In this document: positions 43,534 through 50,796 of the stretch, in pieces | Position numbering within the stretch: position 1 is the stretch's first letter | How the letters are laid out: each line of letters starts with the position of its first letter | Assembly (NCBI GenBank): GCA_024405735.1 | Contig: JAKSOF010000011.1 | Coordinates: 1 to 64,000, forward strand | DNA length: 64,000 nt | Reading direction: 5' to 3' | DNA from: Victivallaceae bacterium | GTDB taxonomy: Bacteria > Verrucomicrobiota > Lentisphaeria > Victivallales > Victivallaceae | Notes under the pieces: generated by a model | Database searches by the model: none | The model's input: only the letters and a program-made list of their open reading frames with translations | Told to the model about the DNA's origin: nothing | Position numbers and translations under genes: made by a program

Positions 43534-44936
43534 TGTTTCGCGCTTTCGTCGTAATAGATTTTATTCAACGCGTCGATGTAGGCGCGGATCCCGGCGCCGA
43601 TGACGTCGGTCGAAATTCCTTTGCCGGAAAAAAGTTTTCCGTTGGAACGCAGCCGCACGATCGCCGAAGCGACGGCTTCGCGCCCCTCGGTCACCGCATT
43701 GATCTTGAAATCGTCCAGCTCAAAGTGGACTCCGAGGACGTTTTCGATCGAGAGGAACGCGGCGTCGATCGGGCCGTCGCCCATACTGAAGCCCTGCACT
43801 TCCTCGTCTTTGCGCAACAGAATGACGTGCGCCATCGAAGTGACGATGTTGCCGCTGGTGATGACGAAACTTTTGAGCTTGAATGTCGGCGGCACCTGCA
43901 TCGCCACGGCGGCGACGATCGCGTCGAGATCCTTGACGCCCAGCGTTTTTTTACTGGCGATCCGCCGGTATTCCTCAAAAACTTTGGCGAGATCGTCGGC
44001 GCTGAGTTCATAACCGAGCTGACTGACGGCGTTGCCGATCTCCGCGATGTCGGCGTCGGGCGTCAACTGCACCGCCTCGCCGACGGCGCTGTTTTCCTCA
44101 CGGTGCGGCACCGCATTGCCGAGCAAAACCGCCGTGATATTGCCGATCAGACGCTCCGCGACGGTGAGATCAAGCGAAGTCGCAAGATCAAGATCACGCC
44201 CTTTGACCCGCAGGAAATCGGCGATCTCTCCGAGCGGCAGCGCATCTTTTGCGGCAACGGCGCACTTGATCTGCGTCGCGCCCGCTTCGACACACCCCAT
44301 CGCGGCGGCGAAGCCGAGATGCAGACCATTGGAACACTCCACGCCGAGCGCGGGAGCATCCTTTTCCGGCAGAAGTTCCGCCACTTCGGCGACAAAATCG
44401 CGCATCTCATCGGGCAACAAAGTCCCGTCGTTGTCGCAGAGCGTCAAAACGTCGGCTTTTTCTTCGCAGACGACTTGGACCGCCTGCGCAAGCGTTTCCT
44501 TTTCGGCTCGGGTCGCGTCGAGCAGAGAAACTTCCACTTCGGCTCCGAAACCTTTCGCCCTGGCGATCCATTTGCGCAACGATTCCAGAAACGCGGGAAC
44601 TTTCTGGTGGCAGAGGTATTCCATCCGGGCGGCGGAAACCGGAGCCATCAGGTGAAGCCGCGGATGTTTCGCCTTGGCAATGGCGTGCCAGCCGCTTTCG
44701 ATCAAAGTTTCATCCAGCGGCAGCGAGCACGAAAGGATGCGTTTTCCCGCAAGCGGCGCGATCGTGTGGAGCAAAAGGATGTCGGATTTGCCGTTGACCG
44801 GCGGCGCGGTCTCGATGATGTCGACGCCGAGCCTTTCGAGCGCCTTGACGATCTCGGTTTTCTCCTTGAAACCCGGCGCGCATTCCGCCGACCCGCCAAG
44901 CCGCAAAGTGGCGTCGGCAATGATGATTTTTTTCAT
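43530..44936 (-). CDS. LeuA/citramalate-synthase-like protein lacking metal ligands
   Basis: 468-residue protein with the DRE-TIM barrel, linker and C-terminal LeuA allosteric domain (345-462: GFSMGDGPIDAAFLSIENV ... STDVIGAGIRAYIDALN). In isopropylmalate, homocitrate and citramalate synthases the barrel opens with DxTLRDGxQ; here it is DATLRLGG (8-15), so the metal-binding Asp is Leu. The metal pair HxH is ECS in GVECSNGLHLG (200-202). The start at 44936 follows GGAGGG. It is first in the operon and is predicted to have lost aldol-condensation activity, perhaps keeping a ligand-sensing role, or to run a different, metal-free reaction. It is otherwise not decayed. Confidence 0.85.
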   Translation of the reverse strand: MKKIIIADATLRLGGSAECAPGFKEKTEIVKALERLGVDIIETAPPVNGKSDILLLHTIAPLAGKRILSCSLPLDETLIESGWHAIAKAKHPRLHLMAPVSAARMEYLCHQKVPAFLESLRKWIARAKGFGAEVEVSLLDATRAEKETLAQAVQVVCEEKADVLTLCDNDGTLLPDEMRDFVAEVAELLPEKDAPALGVECSNGLHLGFAAAMGCVEAGATQIKCAVAAKDALPLGEIADFLRVKGRDLDLATSLDLTVAERLIGNITAVLLGNAVPHREENSAVGEAVQLTPDADIAEIGNAVSQLGYELSADDLAKVFEEYRRIASKKTLGVKDLDAIVAAVAMQVPPTFKLKSFVITSGNIVTSMAHVILLRKDEEVQGFSMGDGPIDAAFLSIENVLGVHFELDDFKINAVTEGREAVASAIVRLRSNGKLFSGKGISTDVIGAGIRAYIDALNKIYYDESAKQ

Positions 44937-44950
44937 ACTGTCCCTCCAGA

Positions 44951-44964
44951 GCCCCTCGCGGGGC
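44951..44964 (-). promoter_or_regulatory. Leader hairpin next to the ribosome site
   Basis: On the minus strand GCCCC-GCGA-GGGGC is a 5-bp stem with a GNRA-type loop, ending a few bases before the GGAGGG ribosome site of the LeuA-like gene. It could modulate translation or only protect the message. Confidence 0.35.
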
Positions 44965-44993
44965 AAAAATTTTTCCGTAAAATAAATTTTTTT

Positions 44994-45022
44994 AATATAC
45001 CGCAAAAACCGCATTCTTGCAA
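44994..45022 (-). promoter_or_regulatory. Promoter of the LeuA-like/PFOR operon
   Basis: TTGCAA (45022-45017), 17 bp, TATATT (44999-44994) on the minus strand, 58 bp before the start. It is divergent from the cysK promoter, 64 bp away. Confidence 0.7.
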
Positions 45023-45085
45023 GTCGGGCGCGCGTTTTTTATACACACTCGCGCGCGATGCTTCGCTTTTTCCCGGAAAAACGGC

Positions 45086-45114
45086 TTGTTTTTTTCTTCA
45101 CTCCCGCCTATATT
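45086..45114 (+). promoter_or_regulatory. Promoter of the cysK-murD unit
   Basis: TTGTTT (45086-45091), 17 bp, TATATT (45109-45114), 33 bp before the cysK ATG, which has AGGAGG upstream. Confidence 0.65.
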
Positions 45115-45147
45115 AGATGACAGATTTTTTTCAGGAGGTCTCTACTT

Positions 45148-46071
45148 ATGAATATCGCGGAAAATGCACTTGAATTGATCGGCAACACTCCGCTGGTCAA
45201 AATCCACAAACTTCACTCCGGCAAAGCGACCGTGCTCGTCAAATTGGAATCGCGCAACCCCGGCGGCTCCGCCAAAGACCGCATCGGCATCGCGATGATC
45301 GAAGGCGCGGAAAAACGGGGCGTCCTCAAAAAGGGCGCGCTCATCATCGAGCCGACGAGCGGCAACACCGGCATCGGACTTGCGCTCGCCGCCGCCATCA
45401 AAGGCTACCGCCTTATTCTGACAATGCCCGACTCGATGAGCGTCGAACGGCGCAAACTGCTCGCCGCCTACGGAGCGGAACTCGTCCTCACAGACGGCAG
45501 ACTTGGGATGTCAGGCTCGATCGCCAAAGCCGAAGAATTGCGCGATCAGAATCCCGGAGCCTGGATCCCCCAGCAGTTTGAAAACCCCGACAACACCGCC
45601 ATCCACCGCGCGACGACCGCCGAGGAGATCTGGCGCGACACCGACGGCAAAATCGACGCTTTTGTCGCGGGCATCGGGACGGGCGGTACTTTCACCGGCG
45701 TCGGCGAAGTCCTCAAGGAACGCAATCCCGGGATCAAACTTTTTGCCGTGGAACCGGCGGATTCGCCGATCCTTTCCGGCGGTCAGGCGGGAGCTCATAA
45801 AATTCAGGGGATCGGGGCGAATTTCATTCCCAAGATCCTCAACACCGAAATCATTGATGAGGTTTGCGACGTGCGCCACCAAGACGCCGGCAAAACCGCC
45901 CGCGAAGCCGCTAAAAAAGAGGGGCTTCTCATCGGGATTTCCGGCGGCGCCGCGCTCTACGCCGCCTTGCAGATCGCCGAAAAGCCGGAATTTGCCGGCA
46001 AAACCATCGTAGCATTGCTGCCCGATTCGGGTGAACGCTACTTGTCAAGCTGGTTGTTTGATGAAGCGTAA
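45148..46071 (+). CDS. cysK: Cysteine synthase
   Basis: 307-residue PLP enzyme joining O-acetylserine and sulfide to make cysteine. It has the PLP-lysine segment [12 protein letters not shown] near residue 42, the phosphate loop [12 protein letters not shown] near 68-79, and [11 protein letters not shown] near the end. The length matches CysK. A strong AGGAGG site and a good promoter precede it. The last ten bases overlap murD, so cysteine and cell-wall genes share the transcript here. Confidence 0.96.
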   Translation: MNIAENALELIGNTPLVKIHKLHSGKATVLVKLESRNPGGSAKDRIGIAMIEGAEKRGVLKKGALIIEPTSGNTGIGLALAAAIKGYRLILTMPDSMSVERRKLLAAYGAELVLTDGRLGMSGSIAKAEELRDQNPGAWIPQQFENPDNTAIHRATTAEEIWRDTDGKIDAFVAGIGTGGTFTGVGEVLKERNPGIKLFAVEPADSPILSGGQAGAHKIQGIGANFIPKILNTEIIDEVCDVRHQDAGKTAREAAKKEGLLIGISGGAALYAALQIAEKPEFAGKTIVALLPDSGERYLSSWLFDEA

Positions 46072-47290
46072 CATCGTCATCCTCGGTGCGGGCGTTTCCG
46101 GCAACGCGGTCAAAAAACTTGCCCAAGTCCTCGGCGACAACGCCAAAATCGTCTGCGACAACGACACCGATCTTTTGCCCGCTTGCGACCTCGTCGTCGC
46201 CAGTCCCGGCGTGCCGCCTTTGAAATCGCACCTTTATCAGCAGGCGGAAAATTCCGGCGTCGAATTGATCGGCGAACTCGAATACGCATTCCGCACTTGC
46301 CGCTTCCCGCTTCTGGCGATCACCGGCACCAACGGCAAGACGACGACGACGGAATTGACCTCTCATCTGCTGAAAAAATGCGGTGTCGACGCCGTTGCGG
46401 CGGGCAATATCGGCCGTCCGCTCGCGGATGTCGTCGCCGACGCGCTCGTTTCCGGCAGAAATCCCGATGCCGTTGCGCTTGAAGTCAGCAATTTCCAACT
46501 GGAAAAAGCCCCGACATTCGCGCCGTTTGCCGCCGCGCTCCTCAATCTTGCAAGCGACCACGAAGACCGCTACCGCGACGGCTTTGCCGGATACTGCCGG
46601 GTGAAAAAGAGCATTTTCGACCGGGTGGACGCCGCGCACCGGGTCTACGGGCTCTCCTTTGCCGATATGCCGCACCGCATCACGCGCTCCGGAAATTCGC
46701 TCTGCGACGGCGACACCGTCTTGCTCAACACCCGGGAAACCGCGCTCGCGGCGCCGCACAATCAGGAAAACCTCGCCGCCGCGCTGGAATTGACACACCT
46801 CTTTCTCGGCAAATACCCCGTTCTCCCCGGTGCGGTCGCCGATTTCCGCCCCGGAGCCCACCGCATCGAGCGCGTCGCGGAGATCGCCGGACGCAGTTTC
46901 ATCGACGATTCCAAAGCGACCAATCCGCACGCCGTTTTTGCCGCGCTCGCCGCAATGCAAAGCCCGGTCGTCCTGCTTCTCGGCGGACTGGACAAGGGGA
47001 TGGACTTTGCGCCTTTCGGCAAACTTGCGCCGCCGGAAATCCGCGCCGTCGTCCTTTTCGGCGAATGCCGGAAAAAAATGCGCGATGCGCTGAAAGGGGA
47101 TTTTCCCGTTTTCGACGGCGGTATGGATTTCGTTGAAACGCTGAAACTTGCGGCACAAGCGTCCCGGCAGGGCGATGCCGTTTTGCTTTCCCCCGGATGC
47201 GCGAGTTTCGATATGTTTCAATCCTATGGCGAACGCGGCGACCGTTTCCGCGAGATCGCGCTTCAACTGACGCGGGATGATTTCCCGTAA
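46061..47290 (+). CDS. murD: UDP-N-acetylmuramoylalanine-D-glutamate ligase
   Basis: 409-residue Mur ligase adding D-Glu to UDP-MurNAc-L-Ala. The N-terminal UDP-binding domain starts [14 protein letters not shown], the ATP loop is [12 protein letters not shown] near residue 93, and [15 protein letters not shown] marks the C-terminal domain. The ATG lies inside the end of cysK; an upstream alternative would overlap more. Its partners murC and mraY are elsewhere in the window. Confidence 0.95.
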   Translation: MKRNIVILGAGVSGNAVKKLAQVLGDNAKIVCDNDTDLLPACDLVVASPGVPPLKSHLYQQAENSGVELIGELEYAFRTCRFPLLAITGTNGKTTTTELTSHLLKKCGVDAVAAGNIGRPLADVVADALVSGRNPDAVALEVSNFQLEKAPTFAPFAAALLNLASDHEDRYRDGFAGYCRVKKSIFDRVDAAHRVYGLSFADMPHRITRSGNSLCDGDTVLLNTRETALAAPHNQENLAAALELTHLFLGKYPVLPGAVADFRPGAHRIERVAEIAGRSFIDDSKATNPHAVFAALAAMQSPVVLLLGGLDKGMDFAPFGKLAPPEIRAVVLFGECRKKMRDALKGDFPVFDGGMDFVETLKLAAQASRQGDAVLLSPGCASFDMFQSYGERGDRFREIALQLTRDDFP

Positions 47291-47306
47291 ACAAAAGGTA
47301 GTCAAG

Positions 47307-48098
47307 ATGTTACTGCAACAGATTTCAGAGCTTGTCCAAATTGCCGGCGACTTTGCCGCAAAACGGCGCAAAGTGTTGTCGTCCAACGAAATCCACACAA
47401 AATCGACCGACACCGATCTCGTCACCGACGTCGACCGCGACGTGGAAGCGCTGATCGTCGAAAAACTCCGCGAATTGACGCCGGAATACGGTATTTTCGG
47501 CGAAGAAACGGGCAAAAGCAACGCCGACGCCCCCTATTGCTGGGTGATCGACCCGATCGACGGGACGACAAGTTTCGTGCGCGACCAGCCGTTTTACTGC
47601 GTTTCCATCGGCTTGCGCCACAACGGGATCGGTATTCTCGGAGCAGTCTACGCGCCGAAACTCGGGGAACTCTTTCTCGCCGAAGCAAAAAAAGGCGCGA
47701 CGTGCAACGGCGAAACCATTTGCGTATCAAAGATTTCCGATCTAAGAAAAGCAGTCGTAGCAACGGGGTTTTCGTGCATCCGCGCCAAGCGGAAATTCGA
47801 CAATATGGCGTTTTTGCCGCAGATCGCACGCGCGACGTGCGCATTCCGCCGTACCGGGAGCGCGGCGATCGATCTTTCCTATGTCGCGGCGGGCAAACTC
47901 GACGCATTTTGGGAATTGGGATTGCAACCTTACGACATCGCCGCCGGAGAAGTCATCGTGCGGGAAGCCGGAGGCATCGTTACCGATTTATCCGGTGCTG
48001 CCGAATATCCGCAAAAGGGACTGCTCGCGGACAATGGCGCAATCCATCAGAATATGCTCTCCTTTTTCCGTCCGGAAACGGGGATCCGGTTTGAATAA
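47307..48098 (+). CDS. Inositol monophosphatase family phosphatase
   Basis: 263-residue metal-dependent phosphatase of the SuhB/IMPase type. Motifs are in order: GEETG near residue 65, VIDPIDGTTSFV near 80, and WELGLQPYDIAAGEVIVREAGG near 205. Such enzymes act on inositol monophosphate, fructose-1,6-bisphosphate, PAP (3'-phosphoadenosine 5'-phosphate) or nucleoside phosphates; downstream of cysK a PAP phosphatase role is possible (CysQ-like), but the motifs alone do not choose. The start at 47307 has AAGGTAG upstream, 16 bp after murD. Confidence 0.88.
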   Translation: MLLQQISELVQIAGDFAAKRRKVLSSNEIHTKSTDTDLVTDVDRDVEALIVEKLRELTPEYGIFGEETGKSNADAPYCWVIDPIDGTTSFVRDQPFYCVSIGLRHNGIGILGAVYAPKLGELFLAEAKKGATCNGETICVSKISDLRKAVVATGFSCIRAKRKFDNMAFLPQIARATCAFRRTGSAAIDLSYVAAGKLDAFWELGLQPYDIAAGEVIVREAGGIVTDLSGAAEYPQKGLLADNGAIHQNMLSFFRPETGIRFE

Positions 48099-48142
48099 CG
48101 GATGCGGAACTGTTTTTTTTGCAATTATTTACAAAAATCCAC

Positions 48143-48171
48143 TTGCTTTTATCGCAAAGCCGTATCATATT
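48143..48171 (+). promoter_or_regulatory. Candidate promoter of the RRM gene
   Basis: TTGCTT (48143-48148), 17 bp, CATATT (48166-48171). With a start near 48178 the leader before the RRM start codon would be about 210 nt. Confidence 0.55.
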
Positions 48172-48388
48172 AACTGAAGAGAGTGAAAAAATGATCCGCC
48201 GTCAACTGGAGCCGGCGGGTTTTACGTTGCGATTTATGACTCCGGCGAACCGATGATCCGCATTTCCCGGACGGAGGAAAAATTTGCAGCGTACAATGGT
48301 AAAAAGAGGGAAAAGCGGATCACCGTGCCGGCGAAAAAAGTCGTCCGGCAGAATGTTTCTTTACAGTTAGAAAAGGATAGAAAAGTTC
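48172..48388 (+). promoter_or_regulatory. Long 5' leader of the RRM gene
   Basis: A roughly 210-nt untranslated or partly translated leader. It holds a small reading frame at 48191-48256 (21 residues, starting MIRRQLEPAG, with GAGAG upstream) whose stop overlaps another ATG at 48253; that second frame would run to 48435, into the RRM gene. Long leaders on bacterial RRM genes are known from cold-inducible Rbp proteins; here the structure is unproven. Confidence 0.4.
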
Positions 48389-48655
48389 ATGAACATCTAT
48401 GTGGGCAATCTGCCCTACAGCACCGACCGGGATGAGTTGCGCGAGATTTTTACCGCCTACGGCGAAGTGAGCGCCGCCCGTATCGTCACAGACCGCGAAA
48501 CCGGTCGTTCCAAGGGTTTTGGTTTTGTCGAAATGCCCAATGACGCTGAAGCCAAAAGCGCGATCGAAGCGCTCAACGGCAAAGAGATCGGCGGCCGCAA
48601 GGCCGTCATCAACGAAGCCCGTCCCCGCGAGGAACGCGCTCCGCGCAAATTCTAA
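48389..48655 (+). CDS. RRM RNA-binding protein
   Basis: 88-residue protein made of one RNA recognition motif plus a short basic tail. RNP2 is IYVGNL at residues 2-7 and RNP1 is KGFGFVEM near 42-49; the C-terminus ends RPREERAPRKF. This is the Rbp/glycine-rich type found in cyanobacteria, planctomycetes and other bacteria, which binds RNA and is often induced by cold. The gene has a promoter 220 bp upstream and a strong terminator after it. Confidence 0.94.
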   Translation: MNIYVGNLPYSTDRDELREIFTAYGEVSAARIVTDRETGRSKGFGFVEMPNDAEAKSAIEALNGKEIGGRKAVINEARPREERAPRKF

Positions 48656-48679
48656 AAATTTTTGATCGTGCTCCAGGAA

Positions 48680-48706
48680 AGCCCCGCAATCCGCGGGGCT
48701 TTTTTT
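48680..48706 (+). terminator. Intrinsic terminator of the RRM gene
   Basis: AGCCCCGC (48680-48687), a short loop and GCGGGGCT (48693-48700) followed by a run of seven T. It begins 25 bp past the RRM stop. Confidence 0.92.
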
Positions 48707-48817
48707 ATCCTTCTGTTTAGAGGGGATAACGGGACGATCCTCATCCCGAATTCAAAAAGGAGGATACTTTGGTAAGAAAAACAGGAAGGTTTGCGGAAGT
48801 GCCTGACGGATGTGGAC

Positions 48818-48852
48818 AAGGCAGGGACAGCCGTGCCGGCTTTCCCCGCCTT
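48818..48852. repeat. Imperfect 15-bp hairpin
   Basis: Left arm 48818-48832 pairs with right arm 48838-48852 with two mismatches and a 5-nt loop. It is not followed by a T-tract. Confidence 0.5.
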
Positions 48853-48872
48853 AACCACCCCTTTCCCCGTGT

Positions 48873-48904
48873 GACCGCAGTCAAGACGGATGTGGATATT
48901 CCTC
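48873..48904. repeat. Direct repeat copy 1
   Basis: A 32-base unit (GACCGCAGTCAAGACGG at its left end) that recurs at 49085-49115 with four differences. The 12 bases GACGGATGTGGA inside it (48885-48896) also occur at 48805-48816. Confidence 0.65.
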
Positions 48905-48989
48905 TTTTATTCCCATACGCCTGCGCTTCGTCGTCGCTTCGTTCCTTGCTCCTTCTCGCTCGCGGCTACCATGCTCGTCTACGGTCGCT

Positions 48990-49011
48990 TGCACAAACAA
49001 CTGTTTGTGCA
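48990..49011. repeat. 9-bp hairpin
   Basis: TGCACAAAC and GTTTGTGCA with a 4-nt loop; perfect stem. Confidence 0.6.
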
Positions 49012-49015
49012 TTTC

Positions 49016-49034
49016 CGCATTGCTTTGCAATGCG
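49016..49034. repeat. 8-bp hairpin
   Basis: CGCATTGC-TTT-GCAATGCG; perfect stem, directly after the previous hairpin. Confidence 0.6.
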
Positions 49035-49084
49035 TAAAATCGCTCCCATCCGACTGCGCGCTCGGCGGCAACCGCCTCGCATCC

Positions 49085-49115
49085 GACTGCAGTCAAAACG
49101 TATGTGGTATTCCTC
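49085..49115. repeat. Direct repeat copy 2
   Basis: Second copy of the 32-base unit of 48873-48904 (GACTGCAGTCAAAACG at its left end), one base shorter. Confidence 0.65.
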
Positions 49116-49389
49116 GGTTTTCGCAGTAGCATCTGCGAGGCTACCCTTTGCGAGGGGAGGTGCGCAGATCAGGCAGTCGGGCGGGCGGCTTGTCACGGCG
49201 TAGCCTTGGCGAAGACGGAAGCGGCAGAGCGGAGCATTAGCCCGCGTGGGACGCCCGTCCTCTTTGCGGTAACAAACAGACGAGCCCGCGGAGATTTGCG
49301 GGGATATTCGTTGAGAGTGCGATAAAAGCGTCAGTCCGCAAATATCTGCGGCAGGTACAGATCCCGCCCGTGGCGGGCGCCTTGGGAGT

Positions 49390-49418
49390 CAAGAGGGCGC
49401 GGCGTGAGCGCCCTCTTG
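49390..49418 (-). terminator. 11-bp hairpin downstream of rhaA
   Basis: CAAGAGGGCGC (49390-49400), a 7-nt loop and GCGCCCTCTTG (49408-49418), perfect. It lies 34 bp past the rhaA stop on the minus strand. No T-tract follows in that direction, so rhaA transcription may end here only weakly. Confidence 0.5.
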
Positions 49419-49452
49419 TTCCAGACCACGCAAAATGCTGTGCTATAAAGAC

Positions 49453-50715
49453 TTACTGCCGTTTCAGCAGGACGTCTTTCTCGTATGCGCCGATCGGACC
49501 GAGGATCTCGGCATCGGTCGGCAAATTGCGCGAAACGCAATAGTAGTTCCAGACGGCGCCCCACGGCAACGATTTCATTTCTTCACGCTTGGCGAAACGC
49601 GCGGTGAAATCGCCGGCGTATTCGGCTTCGCAGAGACCGTTTTTCGGCTCGAGGAGCGCGATCAGCAATGCCTTCTGCCAGTTGCGCGCGCCGATGACCC
49701 ACGCGGCGATGCGGTTGATCGACGCGTCGAAGTAGTCAAGCGTGAAAAAGAGGTTGCTGCCGTTGTCGTTGCGGACGGCTTCGCGGCCGAGGTCGAGCAG
49801 ATCGTCGTTGAGGACGAGAACGTGATCGCTGTCCCAACGGACGCCGCGGCTGATGTGAAGCAAAATCCTGCCCTGCTGACAGCAGATCGCAGAAAGTTTG
49901 TCGGCGATCGATTCGGTCGGGTGGAAGTGCCCGGTGTCAAGGCAGATAAGTTTGTTGTGCTTCGCGGCAAAGGTGAGGTAAAAATCGTGCGAACCGACGG
50001 TATAGGCTTCAACGCCGATGCCGAAAAGTTTGGATTCGACGGCATCGAGCAACTGCGTTTCGGGGATCTCCTTGGCAAAAATTTCTTCCAGGGAGGCAAG
50101 CAGACGTTCGCGCGGAGCGCGGCGGTCCGCCGGAATGTCTTTGAAACCGTCCGGCACCCAGACGTTGCTGACGGCGGGCGTTCCGAATTCACGGCCGAAA
50201 GCGGCGCCGATCTCGCGGCAAGCCTTGGTGTGGTCGATCCAGAAACGGCGGATCCCGGCGTCGGGGTGGGAGAGCGAAAGACCGTGATCGAGTTTGGGAT
50301 GCGAATAGTAGACGGGGGCGATGTCGAGCGCGATGCCGCGCGATTTCGCCCAGTCGATCCAGGAAGCGTAATTTTCGACGGAAAGGGTGTCGCGATCCTG
50401 ACCTTTTTTCATAAAATCGACTTCGTGGCTTTGCAGACAGACGCGGTTCTTTTTGCCGGGCAGAAGTTTCAGCGCGGCATCGAGATCAGAACGCAATTCA
50501 TCGGCAGTGCGGGCGCGTCCGGGATAATTGCCGGTGACCTGACAGCCGCCGGTCAATGCGTGATCCATTTCCTCGAAACCGACGACGTCGTCGCCCTGCC
50601 ACGCATGCAGACTCAACGGGATCTCGTCGAGGCGCGCCATCGCCTTTTGGGGATCGACGCCGCAACTTTGATAGACTTCACTTGCCGCCGCATAAAGTTT
50701 TTCCGTCATACTCAT
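49453..50715 (-). CDS. rhaA: L-rhamnose isomerase
   Basis: 420-residue enzyme turning L-rhamnose into L-rhamnulose in the cytoplasm. Family marks: IPLSLHAWQGDDVVGFE near residue 32, VTGNYPGRARTADELRSDLD near 60, LSLSHPDAGIRRFWIDHTKACREIG near 147, LDTGHFHPTE near 255 (metal site) and HISRGVRWDSDHVL near 287. RhaB and RhaD are not adjacent. GH106 at 8.9-11.2 kb may supply the sugar. AAGGAG precedes the ATG and a matching promoter lies upstream. It is the last gene of the minus-strand run before the gene-free region. Confidence 0.95.
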   Translation of the reverse strand: MSMTEKLYAAASEVYQSCGVDPQKAMARLDEIPLSLHAWQGDDVVGFEEMDHALTGGCQVTGNYPGRARTADELRSDLDAALKLLPGKKNRVCLQSHEVDFMKKGQDRDTLSVENYASWIDWAKSRGIALDIAPVYYSHPKLDHGLSLSHPDAGIRRFWIDHTKACREIGAAFGREFGTPAVSNVWVPDGFKDIPADRRAPRERLLASLEEIFAKEIPETQLLDAVESKLFGIGVEAYTVGSHDFYLTFAAKHNKLICLDTGHFHPTESIADKLSAICCQQGRILLHISRGVRWDSDHVLVLNDDLLDLGREAVRNDNGSNLFFTLDYFDASINRIAAWVIGARNWQKALLIALLEPKNGLCEAEYAGDFTARFAKREEMKSLPWGAVWNYYCVSRNLPTDAEILGPIGAYEKDVLLKRQ

Positions 50716-50758
50716 ATCGAAAATCTCCTTTTTTAAGGTATGAAATATGGAATAGTGT

Positions 50759-50787
50759 AAAATAGCATAAAAGAGAGAAGTTTACAA
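50759..50787 (-). promoter_or_regulatory. Promoter of rhaA
   Basis: TTGTAA (50787-50782), 17 bp, TATTTT (50764-50759) on the minus strand, 44 bp before the rhaA start and directly after the stop of the large secreted protein at 50797. Confidence 0.6.
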
Positions 50788-50796
50788 GTTTTAAGT

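Larger units (their letters stand above)
48707..49452. other. Gene-free region rich in repeats and hairpins
   Basis: About 745 bp between the RRM terminator and rhaA. I see no convincing gene: reading frames are rich in Arg and Cys without family motifs. The region holds repeated 11-32-base pieces and at least six hairpins: 48818-48852 (15 bp, two mismatches), 48990-49011 (9-bp stem, 4-nt loop), 49016-49034 (8-bp stem, 3-nt loop), 49285-49302, 49336-49351, 49363-49377 and 49390-49418. One TTG-initiated frame from 48769 has an AAAAAGGAGG ribosome site. Confidence 0.6.

Noticed and set aside
40111-43554. Plus-strand frame of 1147 codons opposite the ligase fusion and PFOR start
   Set aside because: Same reason: it runs through a junction of two real genes and has no recognisable domain.
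45014-45060. Longer start of the LeuA-like gene at 45014
   Set aside because: It would place the promoter (44994-45022) inside the gene and give an unusual basic N-terminus; GGAGGG fits the ATG at 44936.
48253-48435. 60-codon frame overlapping the start of the RRM gene
   Set aside because: Not listed as a gene because no ribosome site is convincing and it would overlap the RRM gene out of frame; noted in the leader only.
48990-49034. CRISPR-like short repeats
   Set aside because: The repeats are unlike one another and irregularly spaced, with no spacers and no cas genes.
48856-49440. Possible tRNA or rRNA fragments in the gene-free region
   Set aside because: Hairpins are present, but there is no T-arm GTTCRA-type sequence, acceptor stem or CCA arrangement that would make a tRNA.
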